A DNA stretch of 64,000 bases from Aquincola agrisoli (GTDB lineage Bacteria; Pseudomonadota; Gammaproteobacteria; Burkholderiales; Burkholderiaceae_C), in contig NZ_JAZIBG010000017.1 in the NCBI RefSeq assembly GCF_036621135.1, positions 62,001-126,000 of the forward strand, read 5' to 3'. Of this stretch, positions 1 through 9,341 are shown in pieces. The notes below the pieces were generated by a model. It was not told the origin of the DNA and searched no databases. It saw only the letters and a list, made by a program, of their open reading frames with translations. The position numbers and the translations under genes were made by a program. Position 1 is the stretch's first letter. Every line of letters starts with the position of its first letter.

Positions 1-111
1 GCCGGGGTGCCCGAGCGCAGCGAAGACCGCGCGATAGAACCGCTGGCTGCTATCGACGTCTGCGACGCGCAGGTGGATGTGGTCGATCAACCGGCCTCGA
101 TGAAACTGCAT
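1..111 (-). CDS. VOC (glyoxalase/dioxygenase) family protein, N-terminal part
   Basis: Only the first 37 codons are inside the window; the gene runs off the left edge. The visible residues contain LIDHIHLRVADVDSSQRFY, which is the first beta strand and helix of a vicinal-oxygen-chelate (glyoxalase/bleomycin-resistance) module, with the histidine of HIHL in the usual first metal-ligand position. The start is well supported by a full AGGAGG ribosome binding site (117-122) five bases before the ATG. Family members are small soluble metalloenzymes or binding proteins with varied substrates, so the substrate cannot be given from this fragment. It lies after the terminator of the tRNA unit and is probably transcribed separately. 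Confidence 0.75.
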   Translation of the reverse strand, partial: MQFHRGRLIDHIHLRVADVDSSQRFYRAVFAALGHPG

Positions 112-184
112 GGCTGCCTCCTGATGCGGGAGGCTTCATTCTGCTCATGCACCGGACCGTGACGATTCCGGAGCGCAAAAAGCA

Positions 185-207
185 AAACGGCGCGTAAAGC
201 GCCGTTT
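185..207 (-). terminator. Rho-independent terminator of the tRNA unit
   Basis: A perfect 9-bp stem (AAACGGCGC / GCGCCGTTT) with a 5-base loop is followed on the minus strand by a T-rich tract (TGCTTTTTGC). It lies 78 bases past the 3' end of tRNA-Glu and before the VOC gene, so it most likely ends the tRNA-Ala/tRNA-Glu transcript. Confidence 0.75.
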
Positions 208-284
208 GCCGTCTTGCGCCGGCAACCTGTGGCTGCCGGTTTGCCTTTGTTGCACATCGCTTGGATATCAAGCGACGCTGAACT

Positions 285-360
285 TGGCGTCCCCTAGGGG
301 ATTCGAACCCCTGTAATCACCGTGAAAGGGTGGTGTCCTAGGCCTCTAGACGAAGGGGAC
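285..360 (-). tRNA. tRNA-Glu (UUC)
   Basis: The minus strand folds as a 76-nt cloverleaf: acceptor stem GTCCCCT/AGGGGAC, anticodon loop CTTTCAC with anticodon TTC, T-loop GTTCGAATC, and an encoded CCA end (285-287). It reads glutamate codons GAA/GAG. It is 32 bases downstream of tRNA-Ala and shares its transcript. Confidence 0.95.
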
Positions 361-392
361 TTGATCTTCGTGCATCTTCAACGACGCTCACT

Positions 393-468
<76 letters not shown>

Positions 469-534
469 TTTTTCCAACCTGCCGCATTGTGTGCAGCGGG
501 CTTCAAAGAAAGCGTCGTTTGAAGCGAGACCAAG

Positions 535-564
535 AGTATAGCGACCTTTTCAGAGATTGCGCAA
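535..564 (-). promoter_or_regulatory. Candidate promoter for the tRNA-Ala/tRNA-Glu unit
   Basis: On the minus strand a -10 hexamer TATACT (535-540) lies 18 bases after TTGCGC (559-564). The -35 element is inside the last codons of gltX. The -10 ends about 67 bases before mature tRNA-Ala, leaving a short 5' leader. Called by eye from consensus match and position. Confidence 0.5.
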
Positions 565-1944
565 GCGATTCACCACAATTTCTTTCGGGAAGAGTTCGAG
601 CACCGCATCCACCGAAGGCGTCTGGGCCCGGCCGCACACCGCAACGCGCAGCGGAATGGCCAATTGCGGCATCTTCAGCCCATGCGCGGCCAGGGCCTGC
701 TTGAGCGCCTGGCTGATGGCAGCCTTGTCCCAGGCGGCCAGGCCGGACAGCGTTTGCGCCAGCTCGCGCAACACGGGGCGGGCGGCCTCGGTCAGCTGTG
801 CGGCGTCGGCCTCGGTGGCCTTCACATCGGCGTAGTACATCGCCAGCCAGTCGGCGAGCTCGGCCGTGGTGGCGCACCGGTCCTTGAACAAGGCCACCCG
901 CCGCAGCAGCAGTTCACTCTCTTCCGCCGCAATGCCGCGCGCGGAAAGTTGCGCCACGACCAGCCGGGACAGGCGCTCGTTGTCCGCCTGCTTGATGTAG
1001 TGCGCATTGACCCAGCTGAGCTTGGCCGGATCCCATTGCGCCGGGCTCTTGGAGAGGTGTTGTCCGTCGAACCACTCCACCAGCTCGCGGCGCGAGAAGA
1101 GCTCGTCGTCGCCGTGGCTCCAGCCCAGCCGGGCCAGGTAGTTCACCATCGCCTCGGGCAGGTAGCCGGCCTCCTCGTAGGCCGTGACGCTGACGGCGCC
1201 GCGGCGCTTGGAGAGCTTCTGGCCGTCGTCGCCGAGGATCACCGGCACGTGGCCGAACAGCGGCAGCGGCGCGCCGAGGGCGTTGAAGATGTTGATCTGC
1301 CAGGGCGTGTTGTTGACGTGCTCGTCGCCGCGGAAGACATGGCTGATCCTCATGTCCCAGTCGTCGATCACGACGGCGAAGTTGTACGTCGGTACGCCGT
1401 CGGGCCGCACGATGATGAGGTCGTCGATCTCGCGGTTGGCGATGCTGATCGGCCCCTTCACGAGGTCGTCCCAGGTCACGACGCCGTCGAGCGGGTTGCA
1501 GAAGCGGATGGCCGGCGCGACGCCCTCCGGCACGGGCGGCAAGGTCTTGCCCGGCGCGGGGCGCCAGCGCCCGTCGTAGCGTGTCTTCTCGCCGCGGGCC
1601 CGCTGCGCCTCGCGCATCTCGTCCAGCTCCTGGGGCGTGCAGTAGCAGCGATAGGCCGTGCCGGCAGCGAGCATCTGGTCGACCACCTCGCGGTAGCGGT
1701 CCAGCCGGCGCATCTGGTAGACGGGGCCTTCGTCGTAGTCGAGGCCGAGCCAGCGCATCGCCTGGAGGATCTGCTCGACCGACTCCTGGGTCGAGCGGGC
1801 GACGTCGGTGTCCTCGATGCGCAGCACGAACTCGCCGCCGTGGTGCCGCGCGTAGGCCCACGAGAACAGCGCCGTACGGGCGGTGCCGAGGTGGAGGAAG
1901 CCGGTAGGCGACGGGGCGATGCGGGTGCGGACGGTCTGCTTCAT
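550..1944 (-). CDS. gltX: Glutamyl-tRNA synthetase
   Basis: A class I aminoacyl-tRNA synthetase of 464 residues that charges tRNA(Glu) with glutamate in the cytoplasm. The HIGH-type signature is PSPTGFLHLG (residues 11-20) and the KMSKS-type loop is KLSKR (243-247). A CYC pair (C100, C102) begins the zinc-binding region seen in many bacterial GluRS. Full family length. The start MKQTVRTRIAPSP is chosen because the catalytic motif begins ten residues later, as in the family; a longer in-frame upstream stretch overlaps purF antisense-style sequence and is not coding. It is last in the purF cluster and is followed immediately by tRNA genes that include a tRNA-Glu. Confidence 0.97.
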   Translation of the reverse strand: MKQTVRTRIAPSPTGFLHLGTARTALFSWAYARHHGGEFVLRIEDTDVARSTQESVEQILQAMRWLGLDYDEGPVYQMRRLDRYREVVDQMLAAGTAYRCYCTPQELDEMREAQRARGEKTRYDGRWRPAPGKTLPPVPEGVAPAIRFCNPLDGVVTWDDLVKGPISIANREIDDLIIVRPDGVPTYNFAVVIDDWDMRISHVFRGDEHVNNTPWQINIFNALGAPLPLFGHVPVILGDDGQKLSKRRGAVSVTAYEEAGYLPEAMVNYLARLGWSHGDDELFSRRELVEWFDGQHLSKSPAQWDPAKLSWVNAHYIKQADNERLSRLVVAQLSARGIAAEESELLLRRVALFKDRCATTAELADWLAMYYADVKATEADAAQLTEAARPVLRELAQTLSGLAAWDKAAISQALKQALAAHGLKMPQLAIPLRVAVCGRAQTPSVDAVLELFPKEIVVNRLRNL

Positions 1945-1979
1945 GGGATCGGAAGGGGGCTGTGTCGAGGCGGGAGGCG

Positions 1980-3503
1980 TCACGCCTGCTCGGGAGCGCT
2001 TTGCAGCGCGAGCCGGCTGCGGTTGGCCTGCTCCTCGTCGTCGCCCTGGGCGCGGCGCTGCGCCTCCATCGCGCTGAAGTCGGCGGCGCTCACGTCGCCG
2101 GTGATGTAGTGGCCGTCGAAGCACGAGGCTTCGAAGCTGTCGATGTGCGGGTTGAGCGTGCGCACGACGCGCTTCATCGCATCGACGTCCTGGTAGATCA
2201 GCGCATCGGCGCCGATGTACTCGCGGATCTGCTCCACGCTGCGGTCGTGGGCGATCAGCTCCTCGCGCGTCGGCATGTCGATGCCGTACACGTTGGGATA
2301 CCGCACCGGCGGCGCGGCGGAGGCCATGTAGACCTTGCGGGCGCCGGCCTCGCGGGCCATCTGCACGATCTCCTTGCTGGTGTTGCCGCGCACGATCGAA
2401 TCGTCGACCAGCAGCACGTTGCGGCCCTTGAACTCCACGCCGATCGCATTGAGCTTCTGGCGCACCGACTTCCTGCGCACGCCCTGCCCCGGCATGATGA
2501 AGGTGCGGCCGACGTAGCGGTTCTTCACGAAGCCCTCCCGGTAGGGCTTGCCCAGCTTCTGGGCCAGCTGCATGGCCGAAGGCCGGCTGGACTCGGGGAT
2601 GGGGATCACCACGTCGATCTCGTTCGGCGGCATCGTCGAGATCACGCGCTGGGCCAGCGTCTCGCCCATGTTGAGCCGCGCCTGGTACACCGAGATGCCG
2701 TCGATCACGGAATCCGGGCGCGCCAGGTAGACGAACTCGAACATGCAGGGGTTCAGCGACGGCGCCTGCGCGCACTGGCGGCTGTGCACCTGGCCCTGCA
2801 GGTCGATGAAGATGGCCTCGCCAGGCTTCACGTCGCGCGTGGGCACATGGCCGGTGCCCTCGATGGCGACGGTTTCGCTGGCGACCACGACGGTGCGCCC
2901 GCCGGGGCCCTCCGCCTCCCCGTACACCAGCGGGCGGATGCCGAACGGATCGCGGAACGCGAGCAGCCCGTAGCCGGCGATCAGCGCGACCACGGCATAC
3001 GATCCCTTGATCCGCTTGTGGACCTCGCCCACCGCCTCGAAGATCACGTCGGGGTTCAGCGTCTTGTCGCGGGCCGCGCGCGCCAGCTCATGGGCGAGCA
3101 CGTTGATCAGCACCTCGGTGTCGCTCTCGGTGTTGATGTGCCGCCGGTCGATGTCGACCAGTTCCTGCTTCAGCGACAGCGCATTGGTCAGGTTGCCGTT
3201 GTGCACCAGCACGATCCCGAACGGCGCGTTGACGTAGAAGGGCTGGGCCTCTTCCTCGCTGTAGGCGTTGCCGGCGGTCGGGTAGCGCACTTGCCCCAGG
3301 CCCACGTCGCCCGGCAGGCCGCGCATGTTGCGGGTGCGGAACACGTCGCGCACCATGCCGCGCGCCTTGTGCATGAAGCACTTGGTGCCTTGCATCGTGA
3401 CGATGCCGGCGGCGTCCTGGCCGCGGTGCTGCAGCAGCAGCAGCGCGTCGTAGATCAATTGGTTGACGGGGGTGTGAGAGATCACACCGACGATGCCACA
3501 CAT
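1980..3503 (-). CDS. purF: Amidophosphoribosyltransferase
   Basis: Catalyses the first committed step of purine synthesis: PRPP plus glutamine to phosphoribosylamine. The protein is 507 residues, the usual length. Cys2 follows the initiator Met (MCGIVGV), the Ntn-type glutaminase nucleophile exposed after Met removal; HRGQD (26-30) and HNGN (101-104) belong to the same domain. The PRPP loop is VLLVDDSIVRGNT (about 363-375). There is no long propeptide, so this is the E. coli-type enzyme. It starts 10 bases after cvpA ends, a cvpA-purF order that is widely conserved in proteobacteria. gltX begins 35 bases after its stop. Confidence 0.97.
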   Translation of the reverse strand: MCGIVGVISHTPVNQLIYDALLLLQHRGQDAAGIVTMQGTKCFMHKARGMVRDVFRTRNMRGLPGDVGLGQVRYPTAGNAYSEEEAQPFYVNAPFGIVLVHNGNLTNALSLKQELVDIDRRHINTESDTEVLINVLAHELARAARDKTLNPDVIFEAVGEVHKRIKGSYAVVALIAGYGLLAFRDPFGIRPLVYGEAEGPGGRTVVVASETVAIEGTGHVPTRDVKPGEAIFIDLQGQVHSRQCAQAPSLNPCMFEFVYLARPDSVIDGISVYQARLNMGETLAQRVISTMPPNEIDVVIPIPESSRPSAMQLAQKLGKPYREGFVKNRYVGRTFIMPGQGVRRKSVRQKLNAIGVEFKGRNVLLVDDSIVRGNTSKEIVQMAREAGARKVYMASAAPPVRYPNVYGIDMPTREELIAHDRSVEQIREYIGADALIYQDVDAMKRVVRTLNPHIDSFEASCFDGHYITGDVSAADFSAMEAQRRAQGDDEEQANRSRLALQSAPEQA

Positions 3504-3513
3504 GATGCTTCCT

Positions 3514-4029
3514 TCAACCCGGCAGATGCCGGGCCACGTTGACCGGCAACACCGGCTTCAAGCCCTGCAGCATGGCATCGAGCCACGCCGCTCCTTGCGA
3601 ACCCTGCCATTGCGGCGACCGCGCCGCGGGCGTGAAGGCCACCACCGTGGCCAGCGCGAGCAGCAGCACTGCCCCGCGCAGCAGCCCGAACCCCGCACCG
3701 AGCACGCGGTCGATCAAGCTCAGCGGCGTGGCCTGCACCAGCAGGCTCACGAGGCGCGCGAGCAGGCTCCAGACGATCAGCGCCCCCAGGAACATGAGCG
3801 CGAAGCCCGCACCGAAGTTCAATGCGCTGCCCGGCTCGCCGATGGGCAGGTGCGGTGCGACGAGCGGCGTCAACGCCTGCGCGGCGACGTAGGCGGCGAT
3901 CCACCCGACGAGCGACATCACTTCGAAGACGAAGCCGCGCCACAGGCCCACGACGACCGAGATGGCCAGCACCGCCAGCAGGGCCCAGTCGATCCAGCTC
4001 AACGATGCGGCGGGGCCGAGGTCGGTCAT
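3514..4029 (-). CDS. cvpA: CvpA family inner-membrane protein
   Basis: A 171-residue hydrophobic protein with about four membrane helices, starting MTDLGPAASLSWIDWALLAV. The segment GLWRGFVFEVMSLVGWIAAY is typical of the CvpA (colicin V production) family, whose biochemical role is still not settled; members affect envelope integrity. The gene sits between the SPOR-protein gene and purF with gaps of 10 bases on each side, the same arrangement as dedD-cvpA-purF in enterobacteria. I infer cotranscription with purF. Length and helix pattern fit the family. Confidence 0.92.
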   Translation of the reverse strand: MTDLGPAASLSWIDWALLAVLAISVVVGLWRGFVFEVMSLVGWIAAYVAAQALTPLVAPHLPIGEPGSALNFGAGFALMFLGALIVWSLLARLVSLLVQATPLSLIDRVLGAGFGLLRGAVLLLALATVVAFTPAARSPQWQGSQGAAWLDAMLQGLKPVLPVNVARHLPG

Positions 4030-4039
4030 CGCGCCACCG

Positions 4040-4804
4040 TCACAGGGTCAGCACGGCGGCCGCGAGGCCGGCAGACTTGATGCGCGACGACGCCTTGTCC
4101 GCCTCCTCGCGGTTGGCAAACGGCCCCACACGCACCCGGGTGCGCTTGCCGGCGCTGGTGTCGACCACCTGCGTGTAGGTCTTGAGGCCGAGCTTTTCGA
4201 CCTTGGCACGTGCTTCGCGGGCCGAGGAGGCATCGGCGAACGCGCCGACCTGCACGACGAACCGCGAGGCGGCCTCGTCGGCCGCACGCGTGTTCTCCGC
4301 CGAGGGACGGCCCTCCAGCAGCGCACGGGCGCGCTGCGCGTCCGTGTTGGCCGGGGGCGCCGGTGGGGGCGAAGGCGGCGAAACAACGGGGGCAGGCGTG
4401 CGCTCGGTCTCGGCCGCGGCACGGTCGCGCGTCGGCGAAGCCGGGACAGCCGGGACGGCCGAGGGCTTGGATGCGGCAGCGGCGGCCTGCGGCGGCGCGA
4501 TGTCGCGCCCGGTGTCCTCCGGCTTCTCGGCGGCCGCGGGCGCCCGCGGCGCCGTGCGGGCGGCCGGAACGTCCGGCGGCACGGCGCCTTCCTTGCGGGG
4601 GATGTCGATCGCGATGTCGACGGGAATCGGCCGGGGCTGGGTCTCGAACAGCAGCGGGAAGCCGATCACGCCGACCCCCAGCAGCACGACCGCGCCGATC
4701 AGGCGGCGGCGGGCGTTCGTCCGTGCGCGCTGCACGGCTTCCGCCGGATCGGCGGGCTCTCGGGCAGTGGCTGGTTGGCGCTTGAGGAAGGACAGCAGGC
4801 CCAT
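4040..4804 (-). CDS. SPOR-domain membrane protein (DedD-like)
   Basis: A 254-residue bitopic inner-membrane protein. A short basic cytoplasmic tail is followed by one transmembrane helix (about 33-52, LIGAVVLLGVGVIGFPLLF), a long Pro/Ala-rich periplasmic linker, and a C-terminal SPOR domain (about 178-254) with FVVQVGAFAD and RVRVGPFANREEADKA. SPOR domains bind denuded glycan strands at the septum, so a role in cell division is expected. The position before cvpA matches dedD. FtsN has a similar layout, but the neighbourhood favours a DedD-type protein. Confidence 0.88.
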   Translation of the reverse strand: MGLLSFLKRQPATAREPADPAEAVQRARTNARRRLIGAVVLLGVGVIGFPLLFETQPRPIPVDIAIDIPRKEGAVPPDVPAARTAPRAPAAAEKPEDTGRDIAPPQAAAAASKPSAVPAVPASPTRDRAAAETERTPAPVVSPPSPPPAPPANTDAQRARALLEGRPSAENTRAADEAASRFVVQVGAFADASSAREARAKVEKLGLKTYTQVVDTSAGKRTRVRVGPFANREEADKASSRIKSAGLAAAVLTL

Positions 4805-4861
4805 GCGTGGGGATGAGATCGGGGCGTTTGGAGGGGCAGGCCGGACGCGGCCTGCCGACGC

Positions 4862-6156
4862 TCAGCCCGCGTGCTTGGCGCTCAGCCGGGGCAGACCGTC
4901 CTTCAGCACGCCGCCCACGGTGTAGAAAGAACCGAAGACCACGATTCTATCAGCGGGGTCTGCGGCGGCGACGGCCGCACGCAGCGCCGCAGCAGGGCTC
5001 GCATGGGTTTCGACGGCCGGCGGGTTGGCGCAATGCAAGGCCTGCACCGCGGCGGCCAGTTCCGCCGCGGTGGCGGCACGCGGCGTCTCGAGGTCGCAGA
5101 GGTACCAGTGATCGACCAGCGGCGCGAGCTTGGCCAGCAGCGCGGGCAGGTCCTTGTCGCGCATCGCCCCGAACACCGCATGCGTGCGCGGGAAGAAGCC
5201 CATCTGGTCGAGGTTGAGCGCGAGCGCCGCCACCGACTGCGGGTTGTGCGCCACGTCGAGCACCAGCGTGGGCTGTCCCGGCACGATCTGGAAGCGGCCC
5301 GGCAGGTCGACCAAGGCCAGCCCCTGGCGCACCGCCTGTGCGCTGATGGGCAGTTGCTCGTACAGCGCCTCGAAAGCCGCCAGCGCGCCCGCCGCGTTCA
5401 GCAGCTGGTTGGCACCGCGCAGCGCCGGATACGCCAGCGCGTTGAAGCGCCGCTGCCGGCCAGCCCACTGCCACTGCTGGCGATCGCCGCTGTGGCGAAA
5501 ATCCCGCCCCGCCAGCCACAGGTCCGCGCCGATGCGCCCGGCGTGGTCGATCACGCTCTGCGGCGGCATGGGGTCGCTCACGATCGCCGGCTTGCCAGGC
5601 CGCATGATGTGCGCCTTCTCGCGGCCGATGTCCTCGCGCGTGGGGCCGAGCCAGTCGGTGTGGTCGAGGTCGATGCTGGTCAGCACCGCGCAATCGGTGT
5701 CGACGATGTTCACGGCATCGAGCCGGCCGCCCAGGCCCACTTCCAGGATCACCAGGTCCAGCGGCGTGTGCATGAACACCCGCAGGATCGCCAGCATCGT
5801 GAACTCGAAGTAGCTCAGCGTGGTGTCGCCGCGCGCGGCTTCCACCGCCTCGAAGTGCGGCAGCAGCGTCGCCTCGTCGGCCATGCGGCCGTTGACGCGG
5901 CAGCGCTCCTCGAAGTGCACCAGGTGCGGCTTCGCGTAGAGGCCGACGCGGTAGCCCGCCGCCAGCGCGATGCTCTCCAGCATCGCGCAGGTCGAGCCCT
6001 TGCCGTTGGTGCCGGCCACCGTGATCACCGGCACCTCGAAGCGCACGCCCAGACGCTGCGCGACCGCGCGCACGCGGTCCAGCGTCATGTCGATGTTCTT
6101 CGGGTGCAGGCGCTCGCAGTGGGCCAGCCAGTCGGCCAGCGTGCGAGGTGTTTGCA

Positions 6157-6157
<1 letters not shown>
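4862..6157 (-). CDS. folC: Bifunctional dihydrofolate/folylpolyglutamate synthase
   Basis: A 431-residue Mur-ligase-fold enzyme that adds glutamate to dihydropteroate and to folates. The ATP P-loop is VAGTNGKGSTCAML (about 46-59); the second signature VILEVGLGGRLDAVN and LDVAHNPQS of the C-terminal domain are present. Its ATG overlaps the accD stop by one base (TGATG, 6155-6159), so translation is probably coupled to accD. The accD-folC-SPOR-cvpA-purF order is conserved in many beta- and gammaproteobacteria. The 57-base gap to the SPOR gene shows no terminator. Confidence 0.96.
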
Positions 6158-7029
<872 letters not shown>

Positions 7030-7111
7030 GTCAGCCCCTCGTCCAACGTGTACGTTGGACGGTCCCCCGAGGGGACGCTGTCCGGCTTGGGGCGGCCCGG
7101 CTCGCGGCCCG
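7030..7111 (-). repeat. Structured intergenic repeat, copy 1 (accD leader)
   Basis: Three related elements lie here, at 7948-8030 and at 8038-8089. In this copy hairpin B is perfect (GTCCAACG, loop, CGTTGGAC; 7041-7060) and hairpin A is perfect (GTCCCC, triloop, GGGGAC; 7062-7076). The accD ribosome binding site (7035-7040) is complementary to 7069-7074, so it can pair around hairpin B while hairpin A forms only if that pairing is open. A G+C-rich tail (about 7077-7111) is shared with copy 2. Pairings are read directly; a regulatory role is inference. Confidence 0.8.
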
Positions 7112-7134
7112 CTGATGAGCATGCCTTCGGCTTG

Positions 7135-7944
7135 TCATGTCTTCACTCCTTCGTCTAGCGCGGCGCGGATCTCGGCGATGAACGCCGCCGCGGCCGGGGC
7201 GACATTGTCGCGCGGCTGGGTTTCGAGGATCTGGACGAGGCGCGAGCCGATCACGACGGCATCGGCGACGCGGCCCACCGCCTGGGCCGTGGCGGCATCG
7301 CGGATGCCGAAGCCCACGCCGACCGGCACGTTCACGTGCGCCTTGATGCGCGGCACCATGTCGGCCACGGCCGAGGTGTCGAGGTGGCCGGCACCGGTCA
7401 CGCCCTTCAGCGACACGTAGTACACGTAGCCGCTCGCCACCTGCCCGACACGCGCCATGCGCTCTTCGGTCGACGTCGGCGCGAGCAGGAAGATCGGGTC
7501 CATCCCCGCTTGGCGCAGGATCGCGGCAAAGGCCTCGCACTCCTCGGGCGGGTAATCGACGATCAGCACGCCGTCGACGCCGGCCTCCTTGGCATCGGCG
7601 ACGAAGCGGTCGACGCCGTAGCGCTCCACCGGGTTGGCGTAGCCCATCAGCACGACCGGCGTGGACTGGTCGCGCTCGCGGAACGCGCGCACCGCGGCCA
7701 GCACCTGCGGCAGGCCGATCTTCCGGGCCAGCGCACGCTCGGACGCCTGCTGGATCACCGGGCCGTCGGCCATCGGGTCGGAGAACGGCACGCCGAGCTC
7801 GATGACGTCGGCCCCGGCCCCGGCCATCGCCAGCATCAGCTCAGGCGTGACGTCGGCATACGGATCGCCGGTGGTCACGTAAGGAATCAACGCCTTGCGG
7901 CCCGAGGCTTTCAGCGCGGCGAAGGTGGTGGCAATGCGGCTCAT
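7135..7944 (-). CDS. trpA: Tryptophan synthase alpha chain
   Basis: A 269-residue TIM-barrel subunit that cleaves indole-3-glycerol phosphate to indole and glyceraldehyde 3-phosphate and channels indole to TrpB. The catalytic Glu49 (VIELGVPFSDP) and Asp60 (MADGP) are at the standard positions; the phosphate-binding GFGIRD segment is present. It begins MSRIATTFAALKASGRKALI. The GAGGGG ribosome binding site (plus-strand 7953-7958) again comes from the structured repeat. The order trpF-trpB-trpA-accD is common in Betaproteobacteria. The trpA stop lies 23 bases before repeat copy 1. Confidence 0.97.
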   Translation of the reverse strand: MSRIATTFAALKASGRKALIPYVTTGDPYADVTPELMLAMAGAGADVIELGVPFSDPMADGPVIQQASERALARKIGLPQVLAAVRAFRERDQSTPVVLMGYANPVERYGVDRFVADAKEAGVDGVLIVDYPPEECEAFAAILRQAGMDPIFLLAPTSTEERMARVGQVASGYVYYVSLKGVTGAGHLDTSAVADMVPRIKAHVNVPVGVGFGIRDAATAQAVGRVADAVVIGSRLVQILETQPRDNVAPAAAAFIAEIRAALDEGVKT

Positions 7945-7947
7945 GAT

Positions 7948-8030
7948 GTCAGCCCCTCGTCCGACGTGTACGTCGGCCGGTCCCCCGAGGGGACACGGGC
8001 CGGCTTGGGAGCGGCCCGGCGCGCGGCCCG
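7948..8030 (-). repeat. Structured intergenic repeat, copy 2 (trpA leader)
   Basis: Same architecture as the accD leader. Its hairpin B arms are GGCCGACG and CGTCGGAC around TACA (minus strand), one base pair changed from A-T in copy 1 to G-C here with both partners altered, and one G-A mismatch. Hairpin A (GTCCCC/GGGGAC) is unchanged. The element ends three bases before the trpA ATG and supplies its ribosome binding site. Confidence 0.8.
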
Positions 8031-8037
8031 TGGAAAA

Positions 8038-8089
8038 GTCAGCCCCTCGTGCGACGCGTACGTCGGCCGGTCCCCCGAGGGGACACGGG
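8038..8089 (-). repeat. Structured intergenic repeat, copy 3 (truncated, tandem)
   Basis: A shorter copy directly upstream (in trpA direction) of copy 2, in the trpB-trpA gap. Hairpin A and the flanking CCCCTCG/CGAGGGG complement are retained, but the outer end of hairpin B has decayed (GTGC in place of GTCC, loop CGTA), and the G+C-rich tail is absent. No start codon follows its GAGGGG, so it serves no gene directly. Confidence 0.75.
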
Positions 8090-8104
8090 TTCGATGAATG
8101 CAGG

Positions 8105-9331
8105 TCACAGCGCGGCCCCCTTCATCAACGACACGCCGGCCAGGTCGGCGACGGTATTGATGTCCTTGTCGCCCCGCCCCGAGAGATTGACGAGCAGGTG
8201 CTGGTCGGGGCGCATCGACGGCGCCATCTTGATCGCCTGCGCAACCGCGTGGCTCGACTCCAGCGCCGGGATGATGCCCTCGACGCGGCAGAGGCGATGG
8301 AAGGCGGCCAGCGCCTCGTCGTCGGTGATGCCGACGTATTCGGCGCGGTCGATGTCCTTTAGGTAGGCATGCTCCGGGCCGACGCCGGGGTAGTCGAGGC
8401 CGGCCGAAACCGAGTGCGTCTCGATGATCTGGCCGTTCTCGTCCTGCAGCAGATAGGTCCGGTTGCCGTGCAGCACGCCGGGCGAGCCCGCCGACAGGCT
8501 GGCCGCGTGCCGGCCGGTCTCGATGCCGTGGCCGGCCGCCTCGACACCGATCAGCCGCACCTTCTCGTGCGGGATGTACGGGTAGAAGATGCCCATCGCG
8601 TTGCTGCCGCCACCCACGCAGGCGATCACCGCGTCGGGTTGGCGATCGGGGCCGATCATCTCGGGCATCTGCACGAGGCATTCGTCTCCGATCACGCGCT
8701 GGAAGTCGCGCACCATCATCGGGTACGGATGCGGGCCGGCCACGGTGCCGATGATGTAGAACGTGTTCTCCACGTTCGTCACCCAGTCGCGCAGCGCCTC
8801 GTTGAGCGCGTCCTTCAGCGTCTTGCTGCCGGACTCGACCGGCACGACCTTCGCGCCCAGCAGGTGCATGCGATAGACGTTCGGCGACTGGCGCTTGACG
8901 TCCTCGCTTCCCATGTAGACGACGCACTCCATGCCGTAGCGCGCGCAGATCGTCGCGGTGGCCACGCCGTGCTGGCCGGCGCCGGTCTCGGCGATCACCC
9001 GCGGCTTGCCCATGCGCTTGGCCAGCAGCGCCTGGCCGATGGTGTTGTTGACCTTGTGCGCGCCGGTGTGGTTCAGGTCCTCGCGCTTCAGGTAGATCTG
9101 GGCGCCGCCCAGCTCGCGCGACAGCCGCGCAGCGTGGTAAACCGGGCTCGGCCGGCCGACGTAGTGCTTCAGTTCGTACGCGAACTCGGCCTGGAACGCC
9201 GGGTCATGGCGGTAGCGCTCGTAGGCCGTCTTCAGCTCATCGAGCGCGTGGATCAGCGTTTCGGCGACGAAAGTGCCGCCATAAGGCCCGAAGTGCCCTT
9301 CGGCATCGGGCTGTGCATAGGGTGCGTTCAT
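8105..9331 (-). CDS. trpB: Tryptophan synthase beta chain
   Basis: A 408-residue PLP enzyme that condenses indole with serine to tryptophan. The PLP lysine is K93 in NHTGAHKVNN, and the phosphate-binding loop is CVGGGSNAMG. The C terminus LSGRGDKD is characteristic of TrpB1-type enzymes partnered with TrpA. The start MNAPYAQPDAEGHFGPYGG matches the family; a longer in-frame extension upstream would overlap trpF and is rejected. The ribosome binding site is weak. The start lies 10 bases after the trpF stop, and the gap to trpA (160 bases) is filled by two copies of the structured repeat. Confidence 0.97.
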   Translation of the reverse strand: MNAPYAQPDAEGHFGPYGGTFVAETLIHALDELKTAYERYRHDPAFQAEFAYELKHYVGRPSPVYHAARLSRELGGAQIYLKREDLNHTGAHKVNNTIGQALLAKRMGKPRVIAETGAGQHGVATATICARYGMECVVYMGSEDVKRQSPNVYRMHLLGAKVVPVESGSKTLKDALNEALRDWVTNVENTFYIIGTVAGPHPYPMMVRDFQRVIGDECLVQMPEMIGPDRQPDAVIACVGGGSNAMGIFYPYIPHEKVRLIGVEAAGHGIETGRHAASLSAGSPGVLHGNRTYLLQDENGQIIETHSVSAGLDYPGVGPEHAYLKDIDRAEYVGITDDEALAAFHRLCRVEGIIPALESSHAVAQAIKMAPSMRPDQHLLVNLSGRGDKDINTVADLAGVSLMKGAAL

Positions 9332-9341
9332 GGTGATCGGT

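Noticed and set aside
112..284. A coding frame (about 73 codons, minus strand) between the VOC gene and tRNA-Glu
   Set aside because: It overlaps the terminator and the VOC start and shows no protein signature.
8038..8092. Repeat copies as CRISPR or insertion sequence ends
   Set aside because: There are only three, no spacers of equal length and no transposase gene; they look like structured intergenic elements.
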